A stretch of DNA of 11,613 nt from an uncultured archaeon (GTDB lineage: Archaea; Thermoproteota; CALKCG01; B24). The stretch lies in contig CALKCG010000144.1 of NCBI GenBank assembly GCA_938082915.1, forward strand, positions 1-11,613, written 5' to 3'. Within the stretch, counting starts at the first letter, position 1, and each line of letters opens with the position of its first letter. The notes beneath the pieces were generated by a model. It ran no database searches, had not been told where the DNA came from, and saw only the letters and a program-made list of their open reading frames with translations. The translations under genes were made by a program, and so were the position numbers. Below are positions 1 through 6,230 of this stretch, one piece after another.

Positions 1-54
1 GTTTTAAAATTTGATTTAAAACCGGATGATGTAAAAGTTTTTGTCGTTAAATAA
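1..54 (+). CDS. 3' end of an unidentified gene (C-terminal 17 codons)
   Basis: An open frame enters the window from the left and ends at a TAA at 52-54. The visible C-terminus is VLKFDLKPDDVKVFVVK. The alternating hydrophobic pattern and the 'L.P.DV.VFVV' ending resemble the last strand of a beta-sandwich domain as found at the C-termini of many glycoside hydrolases. This resemblance is only suggestive, and no family can be assigned from 17 residues. The gene is convergent with the AOR gene that ends at 105, with a hairpin between them. Confidence 0.5.
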   Translation, partial: VLKFDLKPDDVKVFVVK

Positions 55-72
55 TTTCACTTGTAATATAAA

Positions 73-93
73 AGCTTCACTTTATTTGAAGCT
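73..93. terminator. Hairpin between convergent genes, candidate terminator
   Basis: A perfect 7-bp stem (AGCTTCA at 73-79, TGAAGCT at 87-93) encloses a 7-nt loop. It lies in the 50-bp gap between two convergent genes. Read on the minus strand, the stem is followed by a U-rich run (TTTATATT), which fits termination of the AOR transcript. On the plus strand the downstream sequence is less U-rich. Archaeal termination relies mainly on oligo-T, so the stem may instead protect the 3' end. Confidence 0.45.
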
Positions 94-104
94 CAGTATT
101 AGAA

Positions 105-1943
105 CTATAAAATTTCCGTTAGATCAAGCTCTTTTATTTTCTCAGTTGTTGGTATACCGTTTTCATCCCAACCTCTAGCTCTATAGTACTCATCTAGCAT
201 CGGTTCTAAGTGTACAATTTCACCCTTAGCTGGTCCTTCAGGAAGAGGTTCCTTTATAGACCTATCTGGAAGCGTATCGTCTTTTCTTCCAAACCCCTCT
301 CTAACGTTGAAAAGCCTCGCCAACGTGATTATGCGCTCCCCTACCATTTTAAGTTCCGATTCATCCTTGTAGTCGAAGCCAGTACATGAAGTAATCATTT
401 GATACACTTCCTTCAATCTTAAACCGAAGAGTGTGAAAAAGCAGAGTATTGTCGAATCTATAACCGCCTTTTCATCCTGCCTATCTATTGCATGTAAAAC
501 CTTTACCCTATCGTAGGAGCGTGGATCTATTCCACCTAAGTGGCCGCACAATTCTGTTCCAGCGGTATAAGCCCTTAAATGACAGGCTCCGCGTTCCGAT
601 ATAGCGTAACAGAGACCCATACCTTGGGCTGCACGAGGCTCATAGCCAGGCATCTCCAACCCCTTAACTTCCATCGTATAGCTCTTGCTACTCGGATACT
701 TTTTACTTATCTCTCTAACGCCTAGCTCTAAGAATTTGCCAACACCTTCACCCTTCGCTATTTTCTCAACAAGCTTTACCATTGCTTCAGCATCGCCCTG
801 TTTTGCTTCAATACCGTCAAGCTCCTGCTTGGTTACCTCCCCCCTCTCATATAGCTCCATGGTGAAGCCTACGATGACGCCAGTACTTATTGTATCAACA
901 CCATACATGTCGCAGAGGTAGTTTGCATAACATATTGCCCGTTTATCGCTTACCCCGCAATTTGAGCCGAGACTGAATATCGTCTCATAGTCAGGCCCAT
1001 CCACTTTAATGCCCTTAAAAGGCCCATCATCTACTAGAGCGAATTTGCTACATTTGATTGGACAATTTAGACTGCACGAATGATCCCTCTTCCATAAAGT
1101 TTCACGGAAGCTCTCACCAGATATTTCCTCAGCTCTATCGAATCTCCCGGTTTGGAAGTTCCTCGTGGGAAGAGCCCCCATCTCATTTATCGTCAACAAG
1201 ATGTTAGCGGTCCCATATGTTGACATGGATCTAGCGGTCGACTCACTCATCCTTAACGTCCGGTAGGCGATCCAAGCCATCTTCTTAAAACGTTCACCAT
1301 CATAGACCCTTACAGGCTCTCTTCCTCTCACTGCGATTGCCTTCAATTTTTTAGATCCCATTACGGCACCAGCCCCACCCCTTCCAGCACACCGCATATT
1401 TGAGAAAACCCCTGATATTGGGGAAAGCCTCTCTCCAGCAGGACCAATACATACGACTTTAAAATCTTCTCCAAGCATTCTTTTCACGTTACTCTCAGTC
1501 TCGGCTGTAGTGAGCCCCCATAAATTCTCTGCGGGTTTTATATCCACCTCTCCCCTATCTATGACCACTATTACTGGGTGCTCCGCCCTTCCTTTAATAA
1601 CGAGACAGTCGTATCCCGTAAATTTTAACTCCGACGCGAAAAACCCACCACAATAAGAATCGAGAAGAGTTCTTGTAGCAGGGCTTTTAGTTACGACACA
1701 CAGTTTGCTACTAGTAGGCGCTATTGTTCCAGTTAAAGGACCAGTAGCGAAGATTAATGGATTGCTTGGTGATAGTGGATCCATGCCTTTCTCCGTCAAT
1801 TTATACAATAACCAAAGCCCTAGCCCTTTACCCCCTAAAAGGAGATACGCGACTCTCTCATCTAAGGGTTGGACTCTAGAGGAGTTTTCCGTTAAATCAA
1901 CGTAGAGCATCTTACCCATATACCCACGGTTTTCCAACCTCAT
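105..1943 (-). CDS. aor: Tungsten-type aldehyde:ferredoxin oxidoreductase
   Basis: This is a predicted cytoplasmic enzyme of 612 residues. The AOR family oxidises aldehydes to carboxylic acids with ferredoxin as acceptor, using a tungsten bis-pterin cofactor and one [4Fe-4S] cluster. Family marks seen are the N-terminal 'GYMGKMLYVDLT', the pterin-binding 'RCAGRGGAGAVMGSKKLKAI', the cluster cysteines C290, C294 and C298 plus C501, E320 in 'GPDYET', and H455 in 'RGACHLRA'. E320 and H455 correspond to the catalytic Glu and His reported for the Pyrococcus AOR, so the enzyme looks intact. The length is typical. I chose the ATG at 1943 because it lies 2 nt after the previous stop and has GGAGGA 9 nt upstream; a GTG at 1985 would add 14 unlikely residues. 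It is the last gene of an operon whose previous gene carries the matching polyferredoxin. The substrate is unknown. Confidence 0.95.
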   Translation of the reverse strand: MRLENRGYMGKMLYVDLTENSSRVQPLDERVAYLLLGGKGLGLWLLYKLTEKGMDPLSPSNPLIFATGPLTGTIAPTSSKLCVVTKSPATRTLLDSYCGGFFASELKFTGYDCLVIKGRAEHPVIVVIDRGEVDIKPAENLWGLTTAETESNVKRMLGEDFKVVCIGPAGERLSPISGVFSNMRCAGRGGAGAVMGSKKLKAIAVRGREPVRVYDGERFKKMAWIAYRTLRMSESTARSMSTYGTANILLTINEMGALPTRNFQTGRFDRAEEISGESFRETLWKRDHSCSLNCPIKCSKFALVDDGPFKGIKVDGPDYETIFSLGSNCGVSDKRAICYANYLCDMYGVDTISTGVIVGFTMELYERGEVTKQELDGIEAKQGDAEAMVKLVEKIAKGEGVGKFLELGVREISKKYPSSKSYTMEVKGLEMPGYEPRAAQGMGLCYAISERGACHLRAYTAGTELCGHLGGIDPRSYDRVKVLHAIDRQDEKAVIDSTILCFFTLFGLRLKEVYQMITSCTGFDYKDESELKMVGERIITLARLFNVREGFGRKDDTLPDRSIKEPLPEGPAKGEIVHLEPMLDEYYRARGWDENGIPTTEKIKELDLTEIL

Positions 1944-1945
1944 AT

Positions 1946-3175
1946 TCACAAATCCTCCATCACCAACGCCTGAGATGGACACCACTCAACACATTGAGGA
2001 GCGCCTTTGCACATGTCGCAAATAAGTGGAATATTCAATTTCTCATCGAACTTTATTATGCTAATCGGGCAGGCTCTTACACATTCTCCACAGCCAATAC
2101 ACCTATCTCCATCAAATCGTATATATCCTAATGTTGAGTCTATCTCTAAAGCACCGGTTTGGCAAGCCCTTACACATAACCCACATAAAGTACATACTAC
2201 TGGCCTATATCCTTCAGTAAACTGTTCTATGCGTAGCCGTGCCTTCCATGGAGAAAACGCGCTTTCATGAGTAAAACTGCATATAGATTCACATAACCTA
2301 CAGCCGCTACATTTTTCAGGAACTGCTTTCACTCGTCCGGGTTTTTTGTAGATACCTAATACTTCCTTAAGACTCTTCCCTTCATGCACTAGGGCATACA
2401 CCATATTTAGATACTGTGCGGGATCATCTGATTGGAAGACCTGACGCCCGAAGACTACGCCTGAACCTCCAGCCTCTAAAAGTTCAACTACAATTTCTAA
2501 AGAGTCGCGTATTGTCGCTGCTTTTGGGCCACCAGCGCATAGGACAGGAGTCCCCTTTGCAGCATGCACCATTCTCTTAAACGTGTCTATATCTTGAGTG
2601 TAGGGGATCTCTAGGAAGTCGGCACCAGCCTCCACAGCCATACGTACACCCATCTCAAGCAGATTTACAAAATTTGCACCTGTGACCTTTTCACCCATCG
2701 GTATTACTGTTGCAAGACATGGTAATCCGAACTTTTCACATTCCTTCACAAACCATTTAAGCCGCTCATAATGACGCATCTGTTCGTCTTCATCACCATA
2801 ACCCGTGAAGAAGTAAAAGACGGCTCCGGTGGCGCCTAGGCTGATCAGGTCTTTTGGACTGGCTATAATCACTTGTTGAACCTTCCTCGTGGGGAGGGCA
2901 TATATCCTCTCTCTGAAGCAGTTCGCCCAATCCCCCCTAACTACCAACGCTGGTGAATCACGACCACCAAACATGTAACTCAACCTCTTCGCTTGCCCTG
3001 GGCTCAACATCACCGCGTCCAGCCTACCTTTAAAAGCCCGCTTTAAGGTGTCCTCAACGTTCTCCAACCCTTTAATCGGCCCTACGAGGAAATTGTGATC
3101 CGCGGCGAACATGACGCATCTGCCATCATCTGGGTCGAGTATATTACTCAAGCGTATGCTTTTCCCTACGTTCAA
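1946..3175 (-). CDS. DhnA/LsrF-type aldolase domain fused to a four-cluster polyferredoxin
   Basis: This 409-residue protein has two parts. Residues about 1-280 form a TIM-barrel of the DhnA family, which includes archaeal class I fructose-bisphosphate aldolase, ADH synthase and LsrF thiolase. Seen here are 'FAADHNF' near the start, 'GATGAVFYF', the phosphate-site-like 'GGPKAAT', and 'GGSGVVFGRQVFQ'. The family's Schiff-base Lys, normally in 'ADI(V/I)KT', is E189 here ('ADFLEIPYT'). Residues about 283-409 hold 16 cysteines in four sets (289/292/295/299, 328/331/334/338, 359/362/365/369, 386/389/395/399). This is the pattern of four [4Fe-4S] clusters seen in electron-transfer subunits of AOR-type oxidoreductases. 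The start is TTG, overlapping the TGA of the previous gene (TTGA), with GGGAGGGGTG 4 nt upstream. AOR follows after 2 nt. I infer coupling of an aldolase-like step to AOR; a plain electron-transfer role is also possible. Confidence 0.88.
   Translation of the reverse strand: MNVGKSIRLSNILDPDDGRCVMFAADHNFLVGPIKGLENVEDTLKRAFKGRLDAVMLSPGQAKRLSYMFGGRDSPALVVRGDWANCFRERIYALPTRKVQQVIIASPKDLISLGATGAVFYFFTGYGDEDEQMRHYERLKWFVKECEKFGLPCLATVIPMGEKVTGANFVNLLEMGVRMAVEAGADFLEIPYTQDIDTFKRMVHAAKGTPVLCAGGPKAATIRDSLEIVVELLEAGGSGVVFGRQVFQSDDPAQYLNMVYALVHEGKSLKEVLGIYKKPGRVKAVPEKCSGCRLCESICSFTHESAFSPWKARLRIEQFTEGYRPVVCTLCGLCVRACQTGALEIDSTLGYIRFDGDRCIGCGECVRACPISIIKFDEKLNIPLICDMCKGAPQCVEWCPSQALVMEDL
1953..1958 (-). 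promoter_or_regulatory. Ribosome binding site of the AOR gene
   Basis: GGAGGA lies on the minus strand 9 nt before the ATG at 1943 and inside the last codons of the aldolase-ferredoxin gene. It decides between this ATG and the upstream in-frame GTG at 1985. Confidence 0.7.
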
Positions 3176-3939
3176 CCCGCACCCCTCCCGTGGATAACTT
3201 CATACAATTTTTTGATCGATTGAAGGTCGAGCCTTTGAAACGTTTCCTCTCCTATTACAAGCCCTGATATGCCAGAATTCAACGCCAGCTTAAGGTTCTC
3301 GACAGCACTTCCAAAGGGGGTTACAATATCAAGCATTAAAACCGGCGTACCAACTCCATCTATGATCTTTTTAAGTACCGTCGACTCTCCAACATAAGGT
3401 ATCGCTATTATGTCTGCTCCAGCCTCCGTAGATACTCTAGCCGCTAATTCAACACATTTAGAAAAGTTTTCTCTTGTCACCCTCTCACCAAATGGAATGC
3501 ACTCGACAATTAGTGGAAGCCCGATCTTTTCGCTCTCTCTAGCGATGAAAGAAATAAATCTCACGTTTCTGGCTTCATCCTCATCTTTCTCGTGTCCGAC
3601 GAAAAATGAGCTTATTACTGCAGATGCTCCGACCGATATAGCATTTTCAACGAATAAGGGGATACTTGCTTCATCAGGCTGAGGAGGAACGTCTGACAAT
3701 TTAACTCGTACAATTAACGCTGGAGCACGCCTTCCAAGAAGGTAATGGAGCAGCATCTTCACATGGTCAGGATTCAACACTATTCCATCACAGTGATCCT
3801 TGAATGATTGAGCTATTTTTTCTACGTCGCTAAACTCCCTCATCATCTTCATGCTACGCTCTGCCTTAATTATCAGTGATTTTCTGCTCAACGGATTGAT
3901 AAGCCTATTGATGCGGATTACTTTCCCCGACGTACCCAT
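3172..3939 (-). CDS. Degenerate DhnA-type aldolase paralogue
   Basis: This 255-residue protein is the first gene of the aldolase-AOR operon. It shares the DhnA TIM-barrel layout with the next gene ('GIVLNPDHVKMLL', 'GASAVISSFFVGHE', 'PLIVECIPFGERVTRENF', 'ADIIAIPYVG', 'SGISGLVIGEETFQ'). It has lost the features associated with catalysis: the 'DH' motif near residue 30 is absent, the Schiff-base Lys position is an Ala near residue 179, and the 'GGPK' phosphate-site motif is replaced by 'LDIVTP'. It has no ferredoxin domain. A likely role is as a structural or regulatory partner of the fused aldolase, though an enzyme with different chemistry cannot be excluded. I prefer the ATG at 3939; a TTG at 3945 would add two residues. 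Its stop overlaps the next start by 4 nt, pointing to coupled translation. Confidence 0.8.
   Translation of the reverse strand: MGTSGKVIRINRLINPLSRKSLIIKAERSMKMMREFSDVEKIAQSFKDHCDGIVLNPDHVKMLLHYLLGRRAPALIVRVKLSDVPPQPDEASIPLFVENAISVGASAVISSFFVGHEKDEDEARNVRFISFIARESEKIGLPLIVECIPFGERVTRENFSKCVELAARVSTEAGADIIAIPYVGESTVLKKIIDGVGTPVLMLDIVTPFGSAVENLKLALNSGISGLVIGEETFQRLDLQSIKKLYEVIHGRGAG
3180..3189 (-). promoter_or_regulatory. Ribosome binding site of the aldolase-ferredoxin gene
   Basis: GGGAGGGGTG on the minus strand lies 4 nt before the TTG start at 3175, within the last codons of the upstream paralogue. The strong site supports the unusual TTG start and the 4-base overlap. Confidence 0.65.
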
Positions 3940-3972
3940 GGCCAACTAACGGGTATTTAATTGTTCACACTT

Positions 3973-3983
3973 AATTATTTAAG
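3973..3983 (-). promoter_or_regulatory. TATA-box promoter of the aldolase-AOR operon
   Basis: The minus strand reads AAGGCTTAAATAATT, a good archaeal BRE/TATA candidate, centred about 39 nt before the ATG at 3939. The usual TATA-to-start distance would put transcription start near 3951, giving a leader of roughly a dozen bases. This separates the aldolase-AOR operon from the membrane-protein gene upstream. Confidence 0.55.
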
Positions 3984-4021
3984 CCTTCAGCCCAGCCAAC
4001 TATCATAGGTTAGACCGCATG

Positions 4022-4036
4022 AAAAATAAAAATGGG
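4022..4036 (-). terminator. Oligo-T terminator after the membrane-protein gene
   Basis: Immediately after the stop codon the minus strand reads CCCCATTTTTATTTTTCAT, two runs of five T. Oligo-T tracts are the standard archaeal termination signal. It stands between this gene and the next TATA box. Confidence 0.5.
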
Positions 4037-4041
4037 GATAT

Positions 4042-5427
4042 TTAGAATGGTATGAACCATCTTATAAGTCCTATTATTATCCCTATAACCACCACTACAA
4101 CGAAACCTACCACCATGCCAGAGGCAAAAGGCACACCGTATTCCTCATAGGCTTTGCTTCCGCCGATTCTAAGCGTCAGCCACTTAGCAACCCAAGCGAC
4201 TAGAAAGTTGGTCCAAGCGCCGGTGAAGGCCATGTTTGCAGAGCCGCTTATTAGAAATCCCACCGGATGCAAAGGCCACCAAGTAAATCTAGTCCTTAAT
4301 GATGAAAGCAGTACGAATATTATGAAGCCTGCCACGACCGGGCCTATGAGCTCGTTAGACGGAGGAAAGGTATTGTAGGGTCCCTCAGCCCATTCATCGC
4401 ATTCGTATCCACTAAGGCAGTGAGGATATCTAGCTCCAAAAAGGTGGGCCCACAGCACTTTAGACGGCAGAGTTATAGCATAAGCTATTATAAGGGAAAT
4501 GAGTAACAGCTTATAGATATTTTTCGGGCTGACACGTGATAGGTCTGCCATTCTAAAGCTCTGCATAGTAACCTCTGCCCATGTACTGATACCGTTAGAG
4601 GGTTCATCCACTCCCCAGTGTAGCAGTAGAAGAGCGTTACACCAGCCTGTTGTATATGTGCCTGGATGACGAGACCATATGAGGTGAAACGGCCAACCGG
4701 GCCATTTAACCCTCAACATGGCATAGTCGAATCCCGTAAGTCCTCTACTATATGCGTCAGCTAATGGATATATAAAGCCCCCGAATATGAAGACTATAGC
4801 GCCTAGTATGAAGTCTACCTGAAGCGAGGCTAAGAATGCTATGAATAGTATACACCCCGCTAGTAAAAGTAAAAACGCCGTCCTATAACTAACAGGCTCT
4901 TTAAGCTCTGCCTCTTTAATGGCAGACTGTTGTTTTCCGAGAGCGGCTCTGAAGACGTCTTTGAGATATCCTCTACTGTACCATATCATCATCGCAATAA
5001 GAGCAACCATACCACCAGTCATAGACATCCAAGAGAAATAGAGCGGAGCATGCCAATTTGGCGAAACGCCATACTGCCACCCCAATGACCTACACCCTCC
5101 GCTGATCCCCAAAGCACCAGTATAGTAGCCCCCTGCAATGTAGGCGATCTGAGCTATTACCATGAAGATTATCCACAGAAGCCATGATGTAAATAGAATA
5201 TCTAGAGGGGCTAAGTATGCAATGGCATAGTTTATGGGTTGTACATTCATTCTCATTAATGCTACTATAGTGGAGCCTATTGGTCTGAGGGCATCTGGAC
5301 AATACGTATCTACACAGCCAGGAGCACTTGGACTTAGCATACGCCATCCTATGATGTCAGGCCACCATGGTAAGAGCATTGTGAACATTATCTGTAAGAA
5401 TAACATGACTGCTATAATCATCCCCAC
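4042..5427 (-). CDS. C-terminal part of a DUF6785/DUF6784-like polytopic membrane protein (interrupted gene)
   Basis: This reading frame is open from 5532 down to its TAA at 4042; the first ATG is at 5427. It encodes about ten hydrophobic segments and the Trp-rich 'PLHPVGFLISGS' near the C-terminus. I associate this with the DUF6785/DUF6784 membrane proteins, which look transporter-like and have no proven function that I know of. The codons before the ATG continue the same protein: 'IEVEKVPYPFAIAIWEGI' then 'VKYRRRPFFVG' join it in frame to the upstream part at 5533-6072. Only one TGA separates the two parts, and together they make 676 codons, close to what I recall as the family's full length. 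It may therefore be the lower half of one gene broken by a nonsense change, a separately re-initiated half, or a sequencing error. A role in sugar or oligomer uptake is inferred only from the nearby glycosidase-like gene. Confidence 0.7.
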   Translation of the reverse strand: MGMIIAVMLFLQIMFTMLLPWWPDIIGWRMLSPSAPGCVDTYCPDALRPIGSTIVALMRMNVQPINYAIAYLAPLDILFTSWLLWIIFMVIAQIAYIAGGYYTGALGISGGCRSLGWQYGVSPNWHAPLYFSWMSMTGGMVALIAMMIWYSRGYLKDVFRAALGKQQSAIKEAELKEPVSYRTAFLLLLAGCILFIAFLASLQVDFILGAIVFIFGGFIYPLADAYSRGLTGFDYAMLRVKWPGWPFHLIWSRHPGTYTTGWCNALLLLHWGVDEPSNGISTWAEVTMQSFRMADLSRVSPKNIYKLLLISLIIAYAITLPSKVLWAHLFGARYPHCLSGYECDEWAEGPYNTFPPSNELIGPVVAGFIIFVLLSSLRTRFTWWPLHPVGFLISGSANMAFTGAWTNFLVAWVAKWLTLRIGGSKAYEEYGVPFASGMVVGFVVVVVIGIIIGLIRWFIPF

Positions 5428-5532
5428 AAAGAATGGCCTCCTCCTGTATTTAACCTCCTCAAACCCATGGACGTTTCTAATGCCCTCCCATATAGCTATA
5501 GCAAATGGATATGGAACTTTCTCTACTTCTAT

Positions 5533-6072
5533 TCACCTGCGACGCAATATGCACATTTGACTAGATGCCATTATGAAAACTATGAGGTGGATTAGGAATA
5601 TATACAATATTGGTGGAATCCACGCATTCCAGTCTACCGGCCCTCCAGCACCCCAAGTCGGTGCTACGGCGGCTTCTGGTGGAACCCACCATGATTTGCT
5701 CATAACATCTCGAATGGCTGGTTCAGATCTCCAAACTTTACCTGCAAAGCCTACAGGACTACGAGCAGCATTGGCAGTGGTAGCAATCGCTGGAGAAGAG
5801 ACAAGGCCTATTGTATACAGGTAAATCAGAGAAGAGGTGCTTATCCTTACTTTACCCACGAATTTTACAAGGTATGCGAGCATAGGCAGAATTAGAGCAA
5901 GTGTAGGCACGGTGAATGGTATTGATGATATACCCATGGTATAAAGACAACCGAAAGCTCCACCTTGAATGTTAAGAACGACCTGTGCGACATTAGCTAG
6001 CACATTTACAACGATTGCTAGTGCAATCCATAGAGGCCAGTTTATCTTCTCCTCTACAACTTCCTTCGACAT
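5533..6072 (-). CDS. N-terminal part of the same DUF6785-like membrane protein, ending at a premature TGA
   Basis: This encodes 179 residues with about four hydrophobic segments (near residues 12-33, 50-72, 78-98 and 150-176). A soluble-looking Trp- and Pro-rich loop ('SKSWWVPPEAAVAPTWGAGG') lies between the third and fourth. The frame stops at a TGA (codon 180) right after 'CILRRR' and then continues without any shift as 'IEVEKVPYPFA'. From memory of the family, this spot reads like 'LFRRQWVEVERLPFPLA', so TGA replaces a conserved Trp (TGG). The ATG at 6072 follows GAGGAAG and sits about 40 nt downstream of a TATA box. As written, the product would be a truncated, probably non-functional membrane fragment unless the stop is read through or is an error. 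Confidence 0.7.
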   Translation of the reverse strand: MSKEVVEEKINWPLWIALAIVVNVLANVAQVVLNIQGGAFGCLYTMGISSIPFTVPTLALILPMLAYLVKFVGKVRISTSSLIYLYTIGLVSSPAIATTANAARSPVGFAGKVWRSEPAIRDVMSKSWWVPPEAAVAPTWGAGGPVDWNAWIPPILYIFLIHLIVFIMASSQMCILRRR

Positions 6073-6103
6073 CTTCCTCGCCCATAGTCTATTTTCCTCT
6101 GAA

Positions 6104-6116
6104 GATATATATTTTA
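6104..6116 (-). promoter_or_regulatory. TATA-box promoter of the membrane-protein gene
   Basis: The minus strand reads TAAAATATATATC, centred about 38 nt before the ATG at 6072. This predicts a transcription start near 6083 and a leader of about 11 nt that includes GAGGAAG. Confidence 0.5.
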
Positions 6117-6131
6117 CTCATCTATGAGGCT

Positions 6132-6156
6132 GGTTCTTAATAGTTGAGGAAGAACC
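6132..6156. promoter_or_regulatory. Inverted repeat between divergent promoters, candidate operator
   Basis: GGTTCTT (6132-6138) and AAGAACC (6150-6156) are perfect 7-bp arms around an 11-nt centre. The repeat lies between the TATA boxes of the divergent membrane-protein and glycosidase-like genes, where a dimeric regulator could control both. No regulator gene is in the window. The match could also be chance. Confidence 0.4.
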
Positions 6157-6165
6157 GTTACGAAT

Positions 6166-6174
6166 CTTTTATAC
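6166..6174 (+). promoter_or_regulatory. TATA-box promoter of the glycosidase-like gene
   Basis: CTTTTATAC is preceded by GAAT. The predicted start is near 6195, about 35 nt before the ATG at 6231. No clear Shine-Dalgarno site precedes that ATG. Confidence 0.5.
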
Positions 6175-6230
6175 AACTCTCAAACTTAATGTTAATATAG
6201 ACCTGCGTGCAATGAAATCACGGTCGGAAT

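Noticed and set aside
1944..1985. GTG at 1985 as the AOR start
   Set aside because: It would overlap the upstream gene by 40 bases and add a non-conserved extension. ATG 1943 has a well-spaced GGAGGA and gives the normal family N-terminus.
5533..5535. TGA read as selenocysteine, or TGA reassigned to Trp in this organism
   Set aside because: TGA ends several genes here at natural positions beside the next start (3172, 1946, 11464), and all other Trp codons I checked are TGG. The expected residue is Trp, not Cys, and archaeal selenocysteine use is confined to a few other lineages.
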